The position numbers and the translations under genes were made by a program. Below, piece after piece: positions 39,232 through 48,235 of a DNA stretch of 64,000 nucleotides. This DNA comes from Acidobacteriaceae bacterium (GTDB lineage Bacteria; Acidobacteriota; Terriglobia; Terriglobales; Acidobacteriaceae), in the NCBI GenBank assembly GCA_003151335.1, contig PLXE01000071.1, forward strand, positions 89,807-153,806, given 5' to 3'. Every line of letters begins with the position of its first letter. The stretch's first letter is position 1. The notes below the pieces were generated by a model. The model searched no databases. It saw nothing but the letters and a program-made list of their open reading frames with translations, and was not told where the DNA came from.

Positions 39232-39633
39232 CTACGCTGTTTCCACGAACGCCAGCACCAGTTCGCGCTCGCGGGGGCCGTCGAGCTCGATCAGGACCAC
39301 CCGCTGCCAGGTCCCTAACAACAGCAAACCGCGATCTAACATCAGCGTCAGCGAAGTTCCGATCAGGGCAGACAGGATGTGATCGGACACGTGCCCCGGG
39401 TTGTGGGGATGGCGATACTCAAGCTTGGGAATGAGGTGCTCGAAGGCATCGAGCATGTCCAGATCGGTTCCGGGATCAAGATCAGCCGTCGTTAATGCAG
39501 CCGTTGTGTGCAGCAGACTCAATTGGCATACTCCGGTCTTGTCGCCATACTGCTTCCACAGAATGGCCTCCAGCTGCTTGGTGATATCCACGATCTCGCG
39601 CTTCTTGTGGGTCTTAATCGTAAGCCGATGCAT
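39232..39633 (-). CDS. YjbQ/UPF0047 family protein
   Basis: A 133-residue protein of the YjbQ (UPF0047) family, recognisable by VCQLSLLHTTAALTTADLDPG, the HNPGHVSDHILSALIGTSLTL block with metal-binding histidines, and GTWQRVVLIELDGPRERELV at the end. Members have weak thiamine-phosphate-synthase activity in vitro; the physiological role is unsettled. AGGTGAGTC precedes the ATG. It appears to be a single gene. Confidence 0.92.
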   Translation of the reverse strand: MHRLTIKTHKKREIVDITKQLEAILWKQYGDKTGVCQLSLLHTTAALTTADLDPGTDLDMLDAFEHLIPKLEYRHPHNPGHVSDHILSALIGTSLTLMLDRGLLLLGTWQRVVLIELDGPRERELVLAFVETA

Positions 39634-39871
39634 GACTCACCTACTGATTTGGCGTGAACAATTCTAATCGCACGCGCCACGCCACTGAGGCGTGCTGGAA
39701 GTCTAACAAATCGAAGGACACCATTGTCTCCATGGAACTCCCGCGAAAGTTGACGGGGGGCCTGCTACGGACTACATTCCAGAGGTAAGCTGTGTATTTT
39801 CCTCAACTCTTGTTCTGGCGTTCCACCATGCACCTCGGTTCTACCGACTTTCTTTTTGGAGATTAATACTC

Positions 39872-41323
39872 ATGAACTCGCGTAAATTTCTGCTTGGGGC
39901 AATTCTGACGGCACTTATAGCTGCAATGGTTCCGTCGGGCTGGTCAATTCAGACTGGCCAAACAAATGGCAAGATCGCCGCCGGCGTTCTGGCTGGGACC
40001 GCAAACGGCAGCTCGACCGAAGCTTTAGTTGTGCTGACTCAGCAGGCCGACCTTAGCGTGGCTGCTACCCTGAAAACCAAATTGGAGAAGGGCTACTTTG
40101 TAGTTAATTCGCTTCGTACCGTAGCCAACCGTACGCAGGGTCCGATCCTGAGCCTGCTGCAGCAACGCGGCATTCCTTATCAGTCTTTCTTCATTGTCAA
40201 CATGATCAAAGTGACGGGCGATCGCAACCTGATGGAAGAACTCGCGGCGCGCGCCGACGTGGCCCAGATTGATGCCAATCCGACCATTCACAATCCTCTG
40301 CCAGCCGCCCAGGGGATGGATACGACCCTCCAAACCACTGGCATCGAATGGAACGTTCAGAAAGTGAAGGCGCCGGATGTCTGGGCCCTGGGCTTCCATG
40401 GTGAAGGCCTGGTAGTTGCGGGAGCCGATACCGGCGTGCAATGGGACCACCCCGCGCTGAAGAATCAATATCGCGGCTGGAACGGCCAGCAAGCGAACCA
40501 TGACTACAACTGGCACGACGCCACTCCCGACCACTCACCAACCCCCATTGACCCGCATGGTCACGGAACCTTTACGGTCAGCGAGATGGTGGGCGACGAC
40601 GGGCACGGCAACCAAGTCGGCGTGGCTCCGGGCGCGAAATGGATTGCCTGCCGCAACATGGATGCCGCCGGCAACGGCACTCCCGCGCAATACACGGAGT
40701 GCTTCCAATTCCTGATTGCACCTTATCCCATCAGCGGCGGCCAGGGAGATCCTTCCAAGGCGCCGGATTCAGTCAACAATTCCTGGACCTGCCCGCCCAG
40801 CGAAGGCTGCTCGACTTTTACTCTGCAGAGTATCGTGGACGCGGTACGCGCGGCGGGAATTTTCAATGTCATGGCCGCCAGCAATTACGGCCCTGCCTGC
40901 TCTACGATTCAAGAGCCGCCTGCCATTTACGCCAGCGCGATAGATGTGGGGGCCCTTGACTCGGGAAACAACATCGCCGGCTTCAGCAGCCGCGGTCCGG
41001 TTGTCGCGGACGGCAGTAACCGCACCAAACCTGACTTGTCGGCCCCTGGGGTGAACATTCGTGGCGCGGCGTCTGGAGGCGGCTATACTTCCGGGTGGTC
41101 GGGAACGTCCATGGCTGCTCCACACGTAGCGGGTGGCCTTGCCCTGCTGTGGCAAGCCAAGCCCAATCTGGACGGAAATATTGACGCGACTGAGTTGAAG
41201 ATGGAGCAGACAGCCCAGCACCTGATCGACGTTCAGGCCTCGGGATACTGCCGTGGTCCAAGCTTCCTGAAGGACAACACGTTTGGCTATGGACTGCTCA
41301 ACTTGCTAAGGGCGGTGCAATAG
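39872..41323 (+). CDS. secreted subtilisin-like serine protease (S8)
   Basis: A 483-residue preproprotease. A signal peptide covers about 1-25, an I9-like propeptide 45-140, and the S8 catalytic domain 155-483. The triad is Asp186 (GADTGVQ), His231 (HGHGTFTVSEMVG) and Ser413 (SGWSGTSMAAPHVAGG), with oxyanion Asn338 in AASNYGP. It should be exported and self-activated by cleavage of the propeptide. GGAGA lies upstream of the ATG. There is no C-terminal sorting domain. The protease stands alone, with no inhibitor gene nearby. Confidence 0.94.
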   Translation: MNSRKFLLGAILTALIAAMVPSGWSIQTGQTNGKIAAGVLAGTANGSSTEALVVLTQQADLSVAATLKTKLEKGYFVVNSLRTVANRTQGPILSLLQQRGIPYQSFFIVNMIKVTGDRNLMEELAARADVAQIDANPTIHNPLPAAQGMDTTLQTTGIEWNVQKVKAPDVWALGFHGEGLVVAGADTGVQWDHPALKNQYRGWNGQQANHDYNWHDATPDHSPTPIDPHGHGTFTVSEMVGDDGHGNQVGVAPGAKWIACRNMDAAGNGTPAQYTECFQFLIAPYPISGGQGDPSKAPDSVNNSWTCPPSEGCSTFTLQSIVDAVRAAGIFNVMAASNYGPACSTIQEPPAIYASAIDVGALDSGNNIAGFSSRGPVVADGSNRTKPDLSAPGVNIRGAASGGGYTSGWSGTSMAAPHVAGGLALLWQAKPNLDGNIDATELKMEQTAQHLIDVQASGYCRGPSFLKDNTFGYGLLNLLRAVQ

Positions 41324-41546
41324 AAGTTTCAACCGCCGAGCGGCCCTTTCTCGCGGCTCCGCCTGGTGCGGGGCCGCGACGTTTTACAGGGCCAAGAATT
41401 TGCCCGGAAAGCTGTGGCAGGGGCCGGTTGCGAGTATAGCTTTTGGAGGGGTAAGACAAACGGATGGGAAACTGGCGTACTCTTTAGTACCGTTGTCATA
41501 CTCCAGAATTGCAAAGTAAATTTAGGCAATAGTGGGAGAGGGGACC

Positions 41547-42629
41547 ATGGCATCTTTTGATCTAGTGTTTGAAGGCGGCGGCGCCAAGGGCGCCGCATTC
41601 GCTGGGGCCCTGGAAGTACTGGCGGCAGCGGGACACACCCACCGGCGATTGCTTGGAACTTCCGCGGGCGCCATCACCGCTACTTTGCTCGGAGCCGGCT
41701 ATTCTGCGGCGGAACTACTGCAAGCCACGTCGGAAACCTTGCCGGGAACCACCGATCCGGTCTTCACCACCTTCATGGACGCGCCCAAGGAGGGTGACTT
41801 CGATGCGGCCGAGATCGCCAATAGCCAAACCATGGATCTGATGCAGAAGGCCCATGTTCCAGGATTTATGGCCGGGCAGATGCTCGATCTGGCGTTGCGG
41901 CTTGATCTGTTTCGCGAGATCTTCTCCTTTAACGAGTGTGGCGGATTCTACACTGGTAACGCTTTTCTGGCCTGGTTTAAAAGCAAGCTCCAGGCCAAGG
42001 GACTTGGTCCCGACCTCACGTGGGCCCAATTTGCCGCCCAGACAGGGTCAGACGTTTCCGTAGTCACCTCTGACGTGACGGAGCGGGAGATGCTCGTGTT
42101 GAACGAGCGGACTGCGCCACAAATCCCGGTGGCCCTGTCGGTACGCATGTCGATGAGTATTCCGTTCGTGTGGCGGGAGATGATTTGGGACGCGGCGTGG
42201 GGGACCTACCGCGGCCGCGATAAGACCGGCCACATCTTCGTTGATGGCGGCGTCTTGTCGAACTTTCCGCTGGAACTGGTCGTGGAAAGCAATCCCGAGA
42301 TCATCGAGATCATGGGCAACACCGATCCTAATGGCGCCGGAACCTTGGGACTGCTGCTGGACGAGAGCATCGCCGTGCCGGGCGCTGGAAATTCGCAGAC
42401 GCCTCGTCCGCGGCTACGCACCGCCGACCGCGTCACTCGTCTCATCGACACCATGACGGGAAGCTCCGATGCCGAGATAATGCGGAAATATCCCAATCTC
42501 ATTTGCCATTTGCCGGTCAAAGGATACGGCACTACGGAGTTTCGCATGTCCCAGGACAGGATGAATCTTCTGATCGATGGCGGACGAAAGGCCATGACTG
42601 CTTATCTGACCCAACAGGGGTTGGGATAA
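41547..42629 (+). CDS. patatin-like phospholipase
   Basis: A 360-residue lipid acyl hydrolase of the patatin family. The oxyanion loop is EGGGAKGAAFAG (residues 9-20), the nucleophile Ser39 lies in GTSAG, and the dyad aspartate is D233 in FVDGGVLSNFP. No signal peptide, so it is probably cytoplasmic or injected or exported by another route. GAGAGGGGACC precedes the ATG at 41547. Its stop codon abuts the stop codon of the convergent dut gene with no base between them. Substrate and role are unknown; patatins occur both in lipid turnover and as effectors in anti-phage systems, but no such partner genes are present here. Confidence 0.9.
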   Translation: MASFDLVFEGGGAKGAAFAGALEVLAAAGHTHRRLLGTSAGAITATLLGAGYSAAELLQATSETLPGTTDPVFTTFMDAPKEGDFDAAEIANSQTMDLMQKAHVPGFMAGQMLDLALRLDLFREIFSFNECGGFYTGNAFLAWFKSKLQAKGLGPDLTWAQFAAQTGSDVSVVTSDVTEREMLVLNERTAPQIPVALSVRMSMSIPFVWREMIWDAAWGTYRGRDKTGHIFVDGGVLSNFPLELVVESNPEIIEIMGNTDPNGAGTLGLLLDESIAVPGAGNSQTPRPRLRTADRVTRLIDTMTGSSDAEIMRKYPNLICHLPVKGYGTTEFRMSQDRMNLLIDGGRKAMTAYLTQQGLG

Positions 42630-43046
42630 CTACGAACCAGACGAGCCGAATCCTTTGGCGCCGCGGACTGCATCGTTCAGTTCGCCTTCCACAACCTCAT
42701 GGGCAAGAAAGGGATGCTCCAGCAGTTGGGCAATCTTGTCGCCTTTGCGGATGGCATACGGCTCGCCGCCCAGGTTTTCCATGAGCACAATGATCTCGCC
42801 GCGATAGCCGGCGTCAATGACTCCGGCATTGCACAGCAGCCGCTTCCGGGCGAGGCCCGACCTGGTCTTCACGATTCCTCCCGCCGCCGGCACAAACTCG
42901 ATGGCGATGCCGGTATGCACCCCGCCCGCGCCGTGCGCCGCAAGGGTGACATCCTCGCAAGAGTAAAGATCGTAGCCGATGTCTTCGCCGGGATGGGCCA
43001 CGGTCGGCAGAACAGCATCGGGCGAGAGCTTCTTCACTTTCAGCAT
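42630..43046 (-). CDS. dut: dUTP pyrophosphatase
   Basis: A 138-residue trimeric-type dUTPase that converts dUTP to dUMP, keeping uracil out of DNA. The conserved motifs are present in order: GYDLYS (motif 1), KTRSGLARK (2), NAGVIDAGYRGEI (3), RKGDKIAQL (4) and RGAKGFGSSG (5). The ATG at 43046 is used; a GTG two codons earlier is also possible. Confidence 0.95.
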   Translation of the reverse strand: MLKVKKLSPDAVLPTVAHPGEDIGYDLYSCEDVTLAAHGAGGVHTGIAIEFVPAAGGIVKTRSGLARKRLLCNAGVIDAGYRGEIIVLMENLGGEPYAIRKGDKIAQLLEHPFLAHEVVEGELNDAVRGAKGFGSSGS

Positions 43047-43438
43047 GAGCACCCATTGTGCCAGAAGTGTTTACCCCATGCGAGGAGACCAGAGGGCACT
43101 GAAAATGTGTGACCGCAGCCCATGGAGTTTACTTCCTGGTGGAAGCCCCCGCATTTATGCGGGGGAGGAGCGCTTCAGCGCTCCGGCAAAAGCTCGACTT
43201 CATCCATGCGCTTTAGCGCTGGGGAAAATCCGGGGCTAAAGAGCCTGCGTGAGAACCAAACTTGGGATTTGCCAGCGGAACTTACTGGCCGAAAATCCAG
43301 CGCCGTAGGCGCGGCATAACTTAGCCCAGCACGCAGCCGAAGGCGGAGTGCTGGGTAGACTGGAGAAAGGAACCGAGTCCCGTAGGGGACGGCACAAACC
43401 ACCAAGTTACAATCACTCTGATCTTTCGAGGCTGCCCG
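43047..43438. repeat. cluster of short intergenic hairpins
   Basis: No gene. Several GC-rich palindromes occur: CCCCCGCATTTATGCGGGGG at 43147-43166, CGCTTCAGCG, CGCTTTAGCG, GCGCCGTAGGCGC, and TCCCGTAGGGGACGG, whose inverse also appears at 45490. Similar words occur at 45430-45580. Confidence 0.6.
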
Positions 43439-44362
43439 TTGAATTCCGAGCTTCCCCAGACCGCCGTTCCCTTCTTCGACGAAGCCGCCGTGCAACGAGT
43501 GCTGCGCCTGGAAGCGCTACTCCCCGCCATGGAGCGCGCCCTCATCGATTTTTCCGCTGGCCGGGTGCTGCAGCCGGTTCGCAGCATAATTTCCATCCAG
43601 CAGCACAGTGGGTTTATGGGGCTCATGCCGGCGGTCTATGGCGAGATCATGGGCGCCAAGCTGGTCAATTTTTATCCCAACAACGGGGCGCGCGGGCTGC
43701 CCACCCACCTCGCCATCATCGCGCTGTTTCGTGCGGACACAGGAGAGCCGTTGGCCATCATGGATGGCCGCCTGATCACCGAATTGCGCACCGCCGCGGT
43801 GTCGGCGGTGGCTACCCGGCTGCTGTCTTCCCCCGACGCTCGGCGGCTGGCGATCCTTGGCAGTGGCGTGCAGGCGCGCGCCCACATCCGGGCGCTTAGC
43901 CTGGTGCGAAACTTCGACGAGATTCGCATTTGGAGTCGCAGTCCGCAACATGCAAAGTTGTTGGCGGACGAGATTGGCGGCAGCGCGACCTCGGCGGAGG
44001 AAGCGGTGCGCGACGCTGATGTGGTAGTCACTGTGACCAACTCCGCCGAGCCGGTGCTGCGCGGAAAATGGTTGAAGCCGGGTGTGTTGATCAACGCGGT
44101 GGGCGCAGTCGGGCCCAAGCGGCGCGAACTCGACAACGACGCCATGCGCGGCGCATTCGTGGTTGACTCGCGCGAGGCCGCGCTTGTGGAATCGGGCGAT
44201 ATGTTGCTGGCGGGAGCGAATATCTATGCGGAGTTGGGCGAATTGCTGGCCGCCACCAAGCCCAAGCCGGAAACTGATATCACGGTGTTCAAATCGCTGG
44301 GGCTGGCGGTGGAAGATCTGGCTGCGGCGAAGCTGGTGCTGGGCGCGCTACAAGAAACGTAG
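43439..44362 (+). CDS. ornithine cyclodeaminase / mu-crystallin family protein
   Basis: A 307-residue NAD(P)-binding protein of the ornithine cyclodeaminase/mu-crystallin family. The substrate half has GLMPAVYGEIMGAKLVNFYPNN and ITELRTAAVSAVATRLL with the conserved RTAA arginine; the Rossmann half has LAILGSGVQARAHIRAL (141-157). Members include ornithine cyclodeaminase, alanine dehydrogenase, ketimine reductases and siderophore precursor enzymes, so the substrate is open. The start is a TTG with GAGG seven bases upstream and no alternative ATG before the first conserved block. A hairpin follows the stop. Confidence 0.88.
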   Translation: MNSELPQTAVPFFDEAAVQRVLRLEALLPAMERALIDFSAGRVLQPVRSIISIQQHSGFMGLMPAVYGEIMGAKLVNFYPNNGARGLPTHLAIIALFRADTGEPLAIMDGRLITELRTAAVSAVATRLLSSPDARRLAILGSGVQARAHIRALSLVRNFDEIRIWSRSPQHAKLLADEIGGSATSAEEAVRDADVVVTVTNSAEPVLRGKWLKPGVLINAVGAVGPKRRELDNDAMRGAFVVDSREAALVESGDMLLAGANIYAELGELLAATKPKPETDITVFKSLGLAVEDLAAAKLVLGALQET

Positions 44363-44407
44363 ATGGCTGGGAGCCTGTGTGGGCAGTGGAGGCACAGCAT
44401 ACGTTTC

Positions 44408-44440
44408 ACCCGCGCGTCGAGAGGGGCTCTCGGCGCGGGT
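44408..44440 (+). terminator. bidirectional hairpin after the ornithine-cyclodeaminase-like gene
   Basis: CCCGCGC and CGAGAG pair with CTCTCG and GCGCGGG around a 3-base loop, followed by TTGCTTGT on the plus strand. It lies between two convergent genes. Confidence 0.6.
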
Positions 44441-44475
44441 TGCTTGTGTAATGGCGATGTTACGCCAACTACGGG

Positions 44476-44859
44476 TCAGTGAACTACCGACCGATGGGAA
44501 GCTGCGATGATTGAGAACGCAATGAGCACCGTCAGTACTATCGAGGGGGTCGCAGCCACGACTAAACGTGCAATGAACCTTGCTACCCGTGGCGCATCTG
44601 GATAAATCGGCAGCGTGAGGGCAGCCGTCACGCTTGACCCTGAAAAGCAAGCACAAGAAGCCATCAGCCAGAAGCTTGCCCATCGTTGTGCAGTGGCTAC
44701 GTCGGCCTCGCGCCCACGTAAGCCAAGCAAGTCACCCACTACGATGCCTTGCCCGATGTAGTTCAGGAACGTGAAGGCCGACGCGGCGGAGAGCAACACG
44801 GCACAGGCTCCCAATACCCAGAACCGAACTGTGTATTTCTGGCCTGTGAGTGCTTCCAT
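44476..44859 (-). CDS. small membrane protein of unknown function
   Basis: A protein of about 127 residues with three hydrophobic segments (VRFWVLGACAVLLSAASAF; RWASFWLMASCACFSGSSV; LVVAATPSIVLTVLIAFSII) and no recognised domain. Starts at 44859 (ATG) and 44889 (TTG) are both possible; neither has a well-spaced ribosome site, and the ATG is taken. It is divergent from the HTH-Mop gene and convergent with the ornithine-cyclodeaminase-like gene. Function cannot be inferred. Confidence 0.55.
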   Translation of the reverse strand: MEALTGQKYTVRFWVLGACAVLLSAASAFTFLNYIGQGIVVGDLLGLRGREADVATAQRWASFWLMASCACFSGSSVTAALTLPIYPDAPRVARFIARLVVAATPSIVLTVLIAFSIIAASHRSVVH

Positions 44860-44953
44860 TGCGAAGGAATCTACACCCTGAACGATCAAAACTCCAGATG
44901 GGTATTGAAATCAGGCGCAGCACAAGGAACCGCAGAACTGTGCCGGTACCCCG

Positions 44954-44959
44954 TACAAT
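44954..44959 (+). promoter_or_regulatory. -10 box suggesting a leaderless transcript
   Basis: TACAAT ends only 6 bases before the ATG of the HTH-Mop gene, and no Shine-Dalgarno sequence is present, so transcription may start at the initiation codon. Confidence 0.4.
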
Positions 44960-44965
44960 GCATCC

Positions 44966-45382
44966 ATGAGCCCCAAATCCGAAGAGCTGTTGCGGCCGCG
45001 CGATGCTGCCGCCGTTCTGGGCGTCAGCTACGCCAGCCTTAAGCAGTGGATCTACAAGGGCAAGCTGCGCACGGCAAAAACCGCGGGCGGGCATCATCGC
45101 ATTCCGCAAAGTGAGATTGACCGCTATCTGTTCAAGTCACTCGGCAAACAACCTGCCGAAAGGCGCGCCAGTTTCCGCAGCATCAGCGGGCGCAATCAGT
45201 TGGTCGGGCGCATCGTCGAGGTCCGCATCGAAGGACTGGTGGCGCAGGTGAAGCTCTCGATCGGAGGACAGCACATCACGTCCATCATCACCGCCGACGC
45301 AGCCCGCGAGATGCGCCTCAAGCGCGGCGACAAGGCCGCGGCGCTGGTGAAGTCCACCGAGGTCATGATTGTCAGGGTGTAG
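44966..45382 (+). CDS. HTH regulator with Mop (molybdate/tungstate-binding) domain
   Basis: A 138-residue protein. Residues 7-55 are a MerR/excisionase-type helix-turn-helix (LLRPRDAAAVLGVSYASLKQWIYKGKL; TAGGHHRIPQSEIDRYL), and 72-138 a TOBE/Mop domain (SGRNQLVGRIVEVRIEGLVAQVKLSIGG; IITADAAREMRLKRGDKAAALVKSTEVMI) that binds molybdate or tungstate oxyanions. It is therefore a candidate metal-sensing regulator, simpler than ModE. No mod transport genes are adjacent, but the only molybdenum enzyme in this window (30.6 kb) could be a target. No ribosome site is seen. Confidence 0.88.
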   Translation: MSPKSEELLRPRDAAAVLGVSYASLKQWIYKGKLRTAKTAGGHHRIPQSEIDRYLFKSLGKQPAERRASFRSISGRNQLVGRIVEVRIEGLVAQVKLSIGGQHITSIITADAAREMRLKRGDKAAALVKSTEVMIVRV

Positions 45383-45631
45383 GGCTCGGCAGGGCGCACA
45401 CTAAGAACTGGATTATTCATCTGCTTTGGTAGCTGAGGAAGGGTTGAAAGGGCACGGCTTCACAGGCCGTGTCGCAACTTCTGTCGTCCCTACGGGACTC
45501 GGTCGTATTTCCCACTTGACCGCGGGCTTACGCCCGCGGCTAAAACAAATGTCGCCGCTGCGCGGCTCGTTTTCCAATAATGCACCAGAAGCCTGCCTTA
45601 ACCAGACTGAATCGTGGGAAGACGCTGGGCA
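45383..45631. repeat. short intergenic palindromes
   Basis: No gene. Hairpin words include GCACGGC..GCCGTG-type (45450-45472), GTCCCTACGGGAC and CCGCGGGCTTACGCCCGCGG at 45519-45538. They resemble the cluster at 43147-43400. Confidence 0.6.
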
Positions 45632-45669
45632 GAAAAAATGCCGGATGGCCGGCGGAGCACCGGCCATCC
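45632..45669 (-). terminator. rho-independent terminator of the porin-like gene
   Basis: GGATGGCCGG pairs perfectly with CCGGCCATCC around a 7-base loop and is followed on the minus strand by GGCATTTTTT, 11 bases past the stop codon. Confidence 0.92.
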
Positions 45670-45679
45670 GACGGGTTGC

Positions 45680-47470
45680 TTACGGCAGGTAATAGCGGAA
45701 GGAAGTGAAGATCATGTTCTCGATGGCCTCGGGATCGCCACCTTTCCCTGACCAGGCATTGCGCGTCAGGTAGGAGTACTGCATACCGAGCTGGAACCGG
45801 CCCTTGGGCCCGTTGTAGGGCTTGTACCAGAATCCAGTCGTGGCTTCGAGGAGAGCGCGGGTTTGACCGGCGCACTTGGACAACCCGCCTGGTAAGAAGC
45901 CACCGGTGCCAGGCAGTGTCTCGACTCCGCAGCCAGTGTTATCGAACCCCGGAGCCCCGTATCCAACCGGCTTACCCTTATAAAACGAGTACTGCCGCCC
46001 TGCGTATTCGCCACCTCCGTAGAGGTAGAAATCCCACTTGGAGGGGTGGAATTCGAGAGAAGCTAAACCTTGATGAGCCCTGATCAGGTGCTCAGCGCCG
46101 TCGCCATACACGGTCACGTCGGGCAGGGTCGCATTGCCGTAGCGGCCTACACCGTTGCCGCCAAAGTAATGAACGCCGAACTCGACCTTCTTCTGGGCCA
46201 CCAGCCAGCGGGCATTGGCGCCGAAGCCTCCACCCCAGACGCTGCGGTTAAACGCGCCCGCAGCAGTTGGCGTGGCCAGGAGTGCGCCCGGGTAGATGCG
46301 CTCGCGGAAATCGCTTCCCACGGCGAAGATTTCGTAGTGTCCCCAGCCGGGCTGGAATGCCGCCTTGACGACGAAGTCAGGGGAAACGTTGGACGAGTAG
46401 TTGGCGTTCAGATTGTAGAGACCGCCACCCGTGCCCGGACCGCCAATCAAGAAGTTGCCGCAGGTGCTTGTGCCGCAGGTAGAACTGGGAGCACCCGAGA
46501 CCGTTAACAGGGTCTGCGCATTCTCCACCGAGAAGCCAATCCACGCCTTGTTGTTGAAGTTCTTGGTCGCTCGGAAGCCATACTGGCGCGTCCAACTGAG
46601 GCCCGCCGTATACTGCGCGTCGATCTGCATGGGAAGGGCTTCGGTGCGGTTATCGAGACCCACTTTGGTCTCCATCACCAAGCTCCACATCTGGCCGCCG
46701 GTAAAGGTCCAGCCATTGCTGAAAGCAGCCTGTCCCCACACTTGCCGCTGGCGGAAGGTATAGCTGTTGCTCTGGTTGGGGTTGGAAGTCACACCGGCGG
46801 ACAGGAAGTCCGCTTCGACGTAGCCGGTGGCGTTGACGTTGGCCAGTTTGCCTTGGACCAGCATTGAAATTCTCGACTGGCGGCCTGATCCGTAGAATTC
46901 CGACTGCCGCGCCTGCCCTGCGCCCGAGAACGGTATCGAGTTCAGCGGCGTGTTGATATCTCCGAGGGTGGCATGTGGCCGCCACACGGTTTCTGCCGCC
47001 AGGAAGCCGCCCGGCGTAAGGGTGATTCCCTTGTAGTGAATCGCCAGCGGACTCTCCAGTCCACCAATGCGCTTCTGGGCATCCTGCAACTCGTTCACGG
47101 TGTTGCCGGAAACCGTCTTCAGATCGGCGACGTCATGCTGCAACGAGCCCATGTACTGCTTATCCAAATCCTCGGCCTTGGGAACCGCGGCGTTGGCGGT
47201 CTCTTGCGCCTGCTGGGCTGTCGATTGCGCCTGGCCCACCTGCTGCTGTAACTGCTGAATGGCCTGGTCCCGGCTCTGGATTTGCTGCTGCAACTGCTGT
47301 ATCTGTTGCTGTTGCGCGGAAATGGCTTCTTTCATGTCCTGAAGCGTTTTGGAAACCGGAGCGGAACTGCTGTGGCGGCCAGTCTTCGGTTTCGGACTCG
47401 CGGACGGTGTTTGTGCGACAACGCTCGTCGTGATCAGAACCGCGAGCGCTAAGGCTAGTGGTCGTTTCAT
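45680..47470 (-). CDS. porin-like outer-membrane protein with N-terminal coiled coil
   Basis: A 596-residue exported protein. A signal peptide (PLALALAVLITTSVVAQ) is followed by a Pro/Ser linker and a Gln-rich coiled coil at about 45-90 (repeats of QQQIQQLQQQI type). A beta-barrel region of about 450 residues comes next, with alternating strands such as GYVEADFLSAG and FHPSKWDFYLYGGGEYAG, and ends in MIFTSFRYYLP, an aromatic final strand typical of outer-membrane barrels. The coiled coil may tie the barrel to peptidoglycan, as SLH or Omp-alpha-type porins do. The ATG at 47470 has AGGAG upstream; the longer frame lacks a signal peptide. Substrate is unknown. Confidence 0.8.
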   Translation of the reverse strand: MKRPLALALAVLITTSVVAQTPSASPKPKTGRHSSSAPVSKTLQDMKEAISAQQQQIQQLQQQIQSRDQAIQQLQQQVGQAQSTAQQAQETANAAVPKAEDLDKQYMGSLQHDVADLKTVSGNTVNELQDAQKRIGGLESPLAIHYKGITLTPGGFLAAETVWRPHATLGDINTPLNSIPFSGAGQARQSEFYGSGRQSRISMLVQGKLANVNATGYVEADFLSAGVTSNPNQSNSYTFRQRQVWGQAAFSNGWTFTGGQMWSLVMETKVGLDNRTEALPMQIDAQYTAGLSWTRQYGFRATKNFNNKAWIGFSVENAQTLLTVSGAPSSTCGTSTCGNFLIGGPGTGGGLYNLNANYSSNVSPDFVVKAAFQPGWGHYEIFAVGSDFRERIYPGALLATPTAAGAFNRSVWGGGFGANARWLVAQKKVEFGVHYFGGNGVGRYGNATLPDVTVYGDGAEHLIRAHQGLASLEFHPSKWDFYLYGGGEYAGRQYSFYKGKPVGYGAPGFDNTGCGVETLPGTGGFLPGGLSKCAGQTRALLEATTGFWYKPYNGPKGRFQLGMQYSYLTRNAWSGKGGDPEAIENMIFTSFRYYLP

Positions 47471-47967
47471 TTTCTCTTTCTCTCCTGAAAACTCAGTGGG
47501 GCAAGATGAATTACAACCAATTTCGCGAACCCTGGATCGTCGATGCCAACTGCAATTTGTTGATTTAGGCTCCCCCAAATCGTAAGTTGGAAAAGTTACA
47601 AGTTTGTGAAAGCCTGATGAATGTTCTACGAATAACCCCAAGGTCCGATCTGCGGAGCACGGGGAAAGCCAGCCACGTCAATCTCTGTTTTCTGCGTTTT
47701 CTGCGGGCCGGTGTGGCAACTCCTATCGGGCAATGAGATTCATCTTCCCGTAATGTTGGTCCTTTATGCTCGCCGGGAAAGCTGGCCGAGGCTGCCCGAG
47801 TGCACGACCGGGGGTTGCGGTTGAAGCCTTGCGGTCAAACGGAACGTAGCAGAGAGAGTTTTGCAGATGCGGGGTTTTGTTGGTGCACGACTGGCGAGTT
47901 TGGCGCACCTGTTGCTGCGTTGTTATAATTCAGGTGCTGCAGTACGTTTCTTTGCGCACTCGCGCGT
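47471..47967. other. intergenic region upstream of the porin-like gene and tRNA-Phe
   Basis: No protein gene is supported. It holds a TATAAT box for the tRNA at its right end. A TGTAACTT word at 47591-47598 (minus strand) is not followed by TCTAA at 16 bases, so it does not match the msrA-type promoter. Confidence 0.45.
47924..47929 (+). promoter_or_regulatory. -10 box of the tRNA-Phe gene
   Basis: A consensus TATAAT lies 38 bases before the tRNA 5' end. A weak TTTGGC at 47899-47904 could act as the -35 box at 19-base spacing. Confidence 0.55.
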
Positions 47968-48043
47968 GGCCAGGTAGCTCAGCTGGTAGAGCGCAGCCCT
48001 GAAAAGGCTGGCGTCGGCGGTTCAACTCCGTCCCTGGCCACCA
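47968..48043 (+). tRNA. tRNA-Phe (anticodon GAA)
   Basis: A 76-base tRNA with encoded CCA. The acceptor stem is GGCCAGG/CCTGGCC, the D arm GCTC..GAGC, the anticodon stem CAGCC/GGCTG with loop CTGAAAA (anticodon GAA), and the T arm GGCGG-TTCAACT-CCGTC with a slightly irregular stem. It stands alone, with a TATAAT box upstream. Confidence 0.95.
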
Positions 48044-48235
48044 TACTTTCAAAACACTTAAGGGCACAAAGCCGAAATCTTCCACCTAAGGTTCCGCCAC
48101 CAGGGCCGAAGCCAATGAACGCCGGAAGTTGTGGAGCCCGAAGCGCACCTTCTGCCCTTCCTCGTGCGCTTCCTCGCCGGTCCTCCCTCAAAGGCCAAGG
48201 GAATGTATGCTTGCAGCACGGAAAGGTGATTGGTG

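Noticed and set aside
41547..42629. Patatin gene as effector of a CBASS-type anti-phage system
   Set aside because: No cyclase, ubiquitin-like or HORMA/TRIP13 genes are adjacent; its neighbours are a protease and dut.
47591..47598. TGTAACTT upstream of the porin-like gene as a third ECF-like promoter
   Set aside because: No TCTAA is found at 16-base spacing; the nearest similar box is several bases too far.
47979..48191. Minus-strand open frame of 70 codons containing MVARDGVEPPTPAFSGLRST
   Set aside because: It is the antisense of the tRNA-Phe gene; this translated pattern is a known annotation artefact of tRNA genes.
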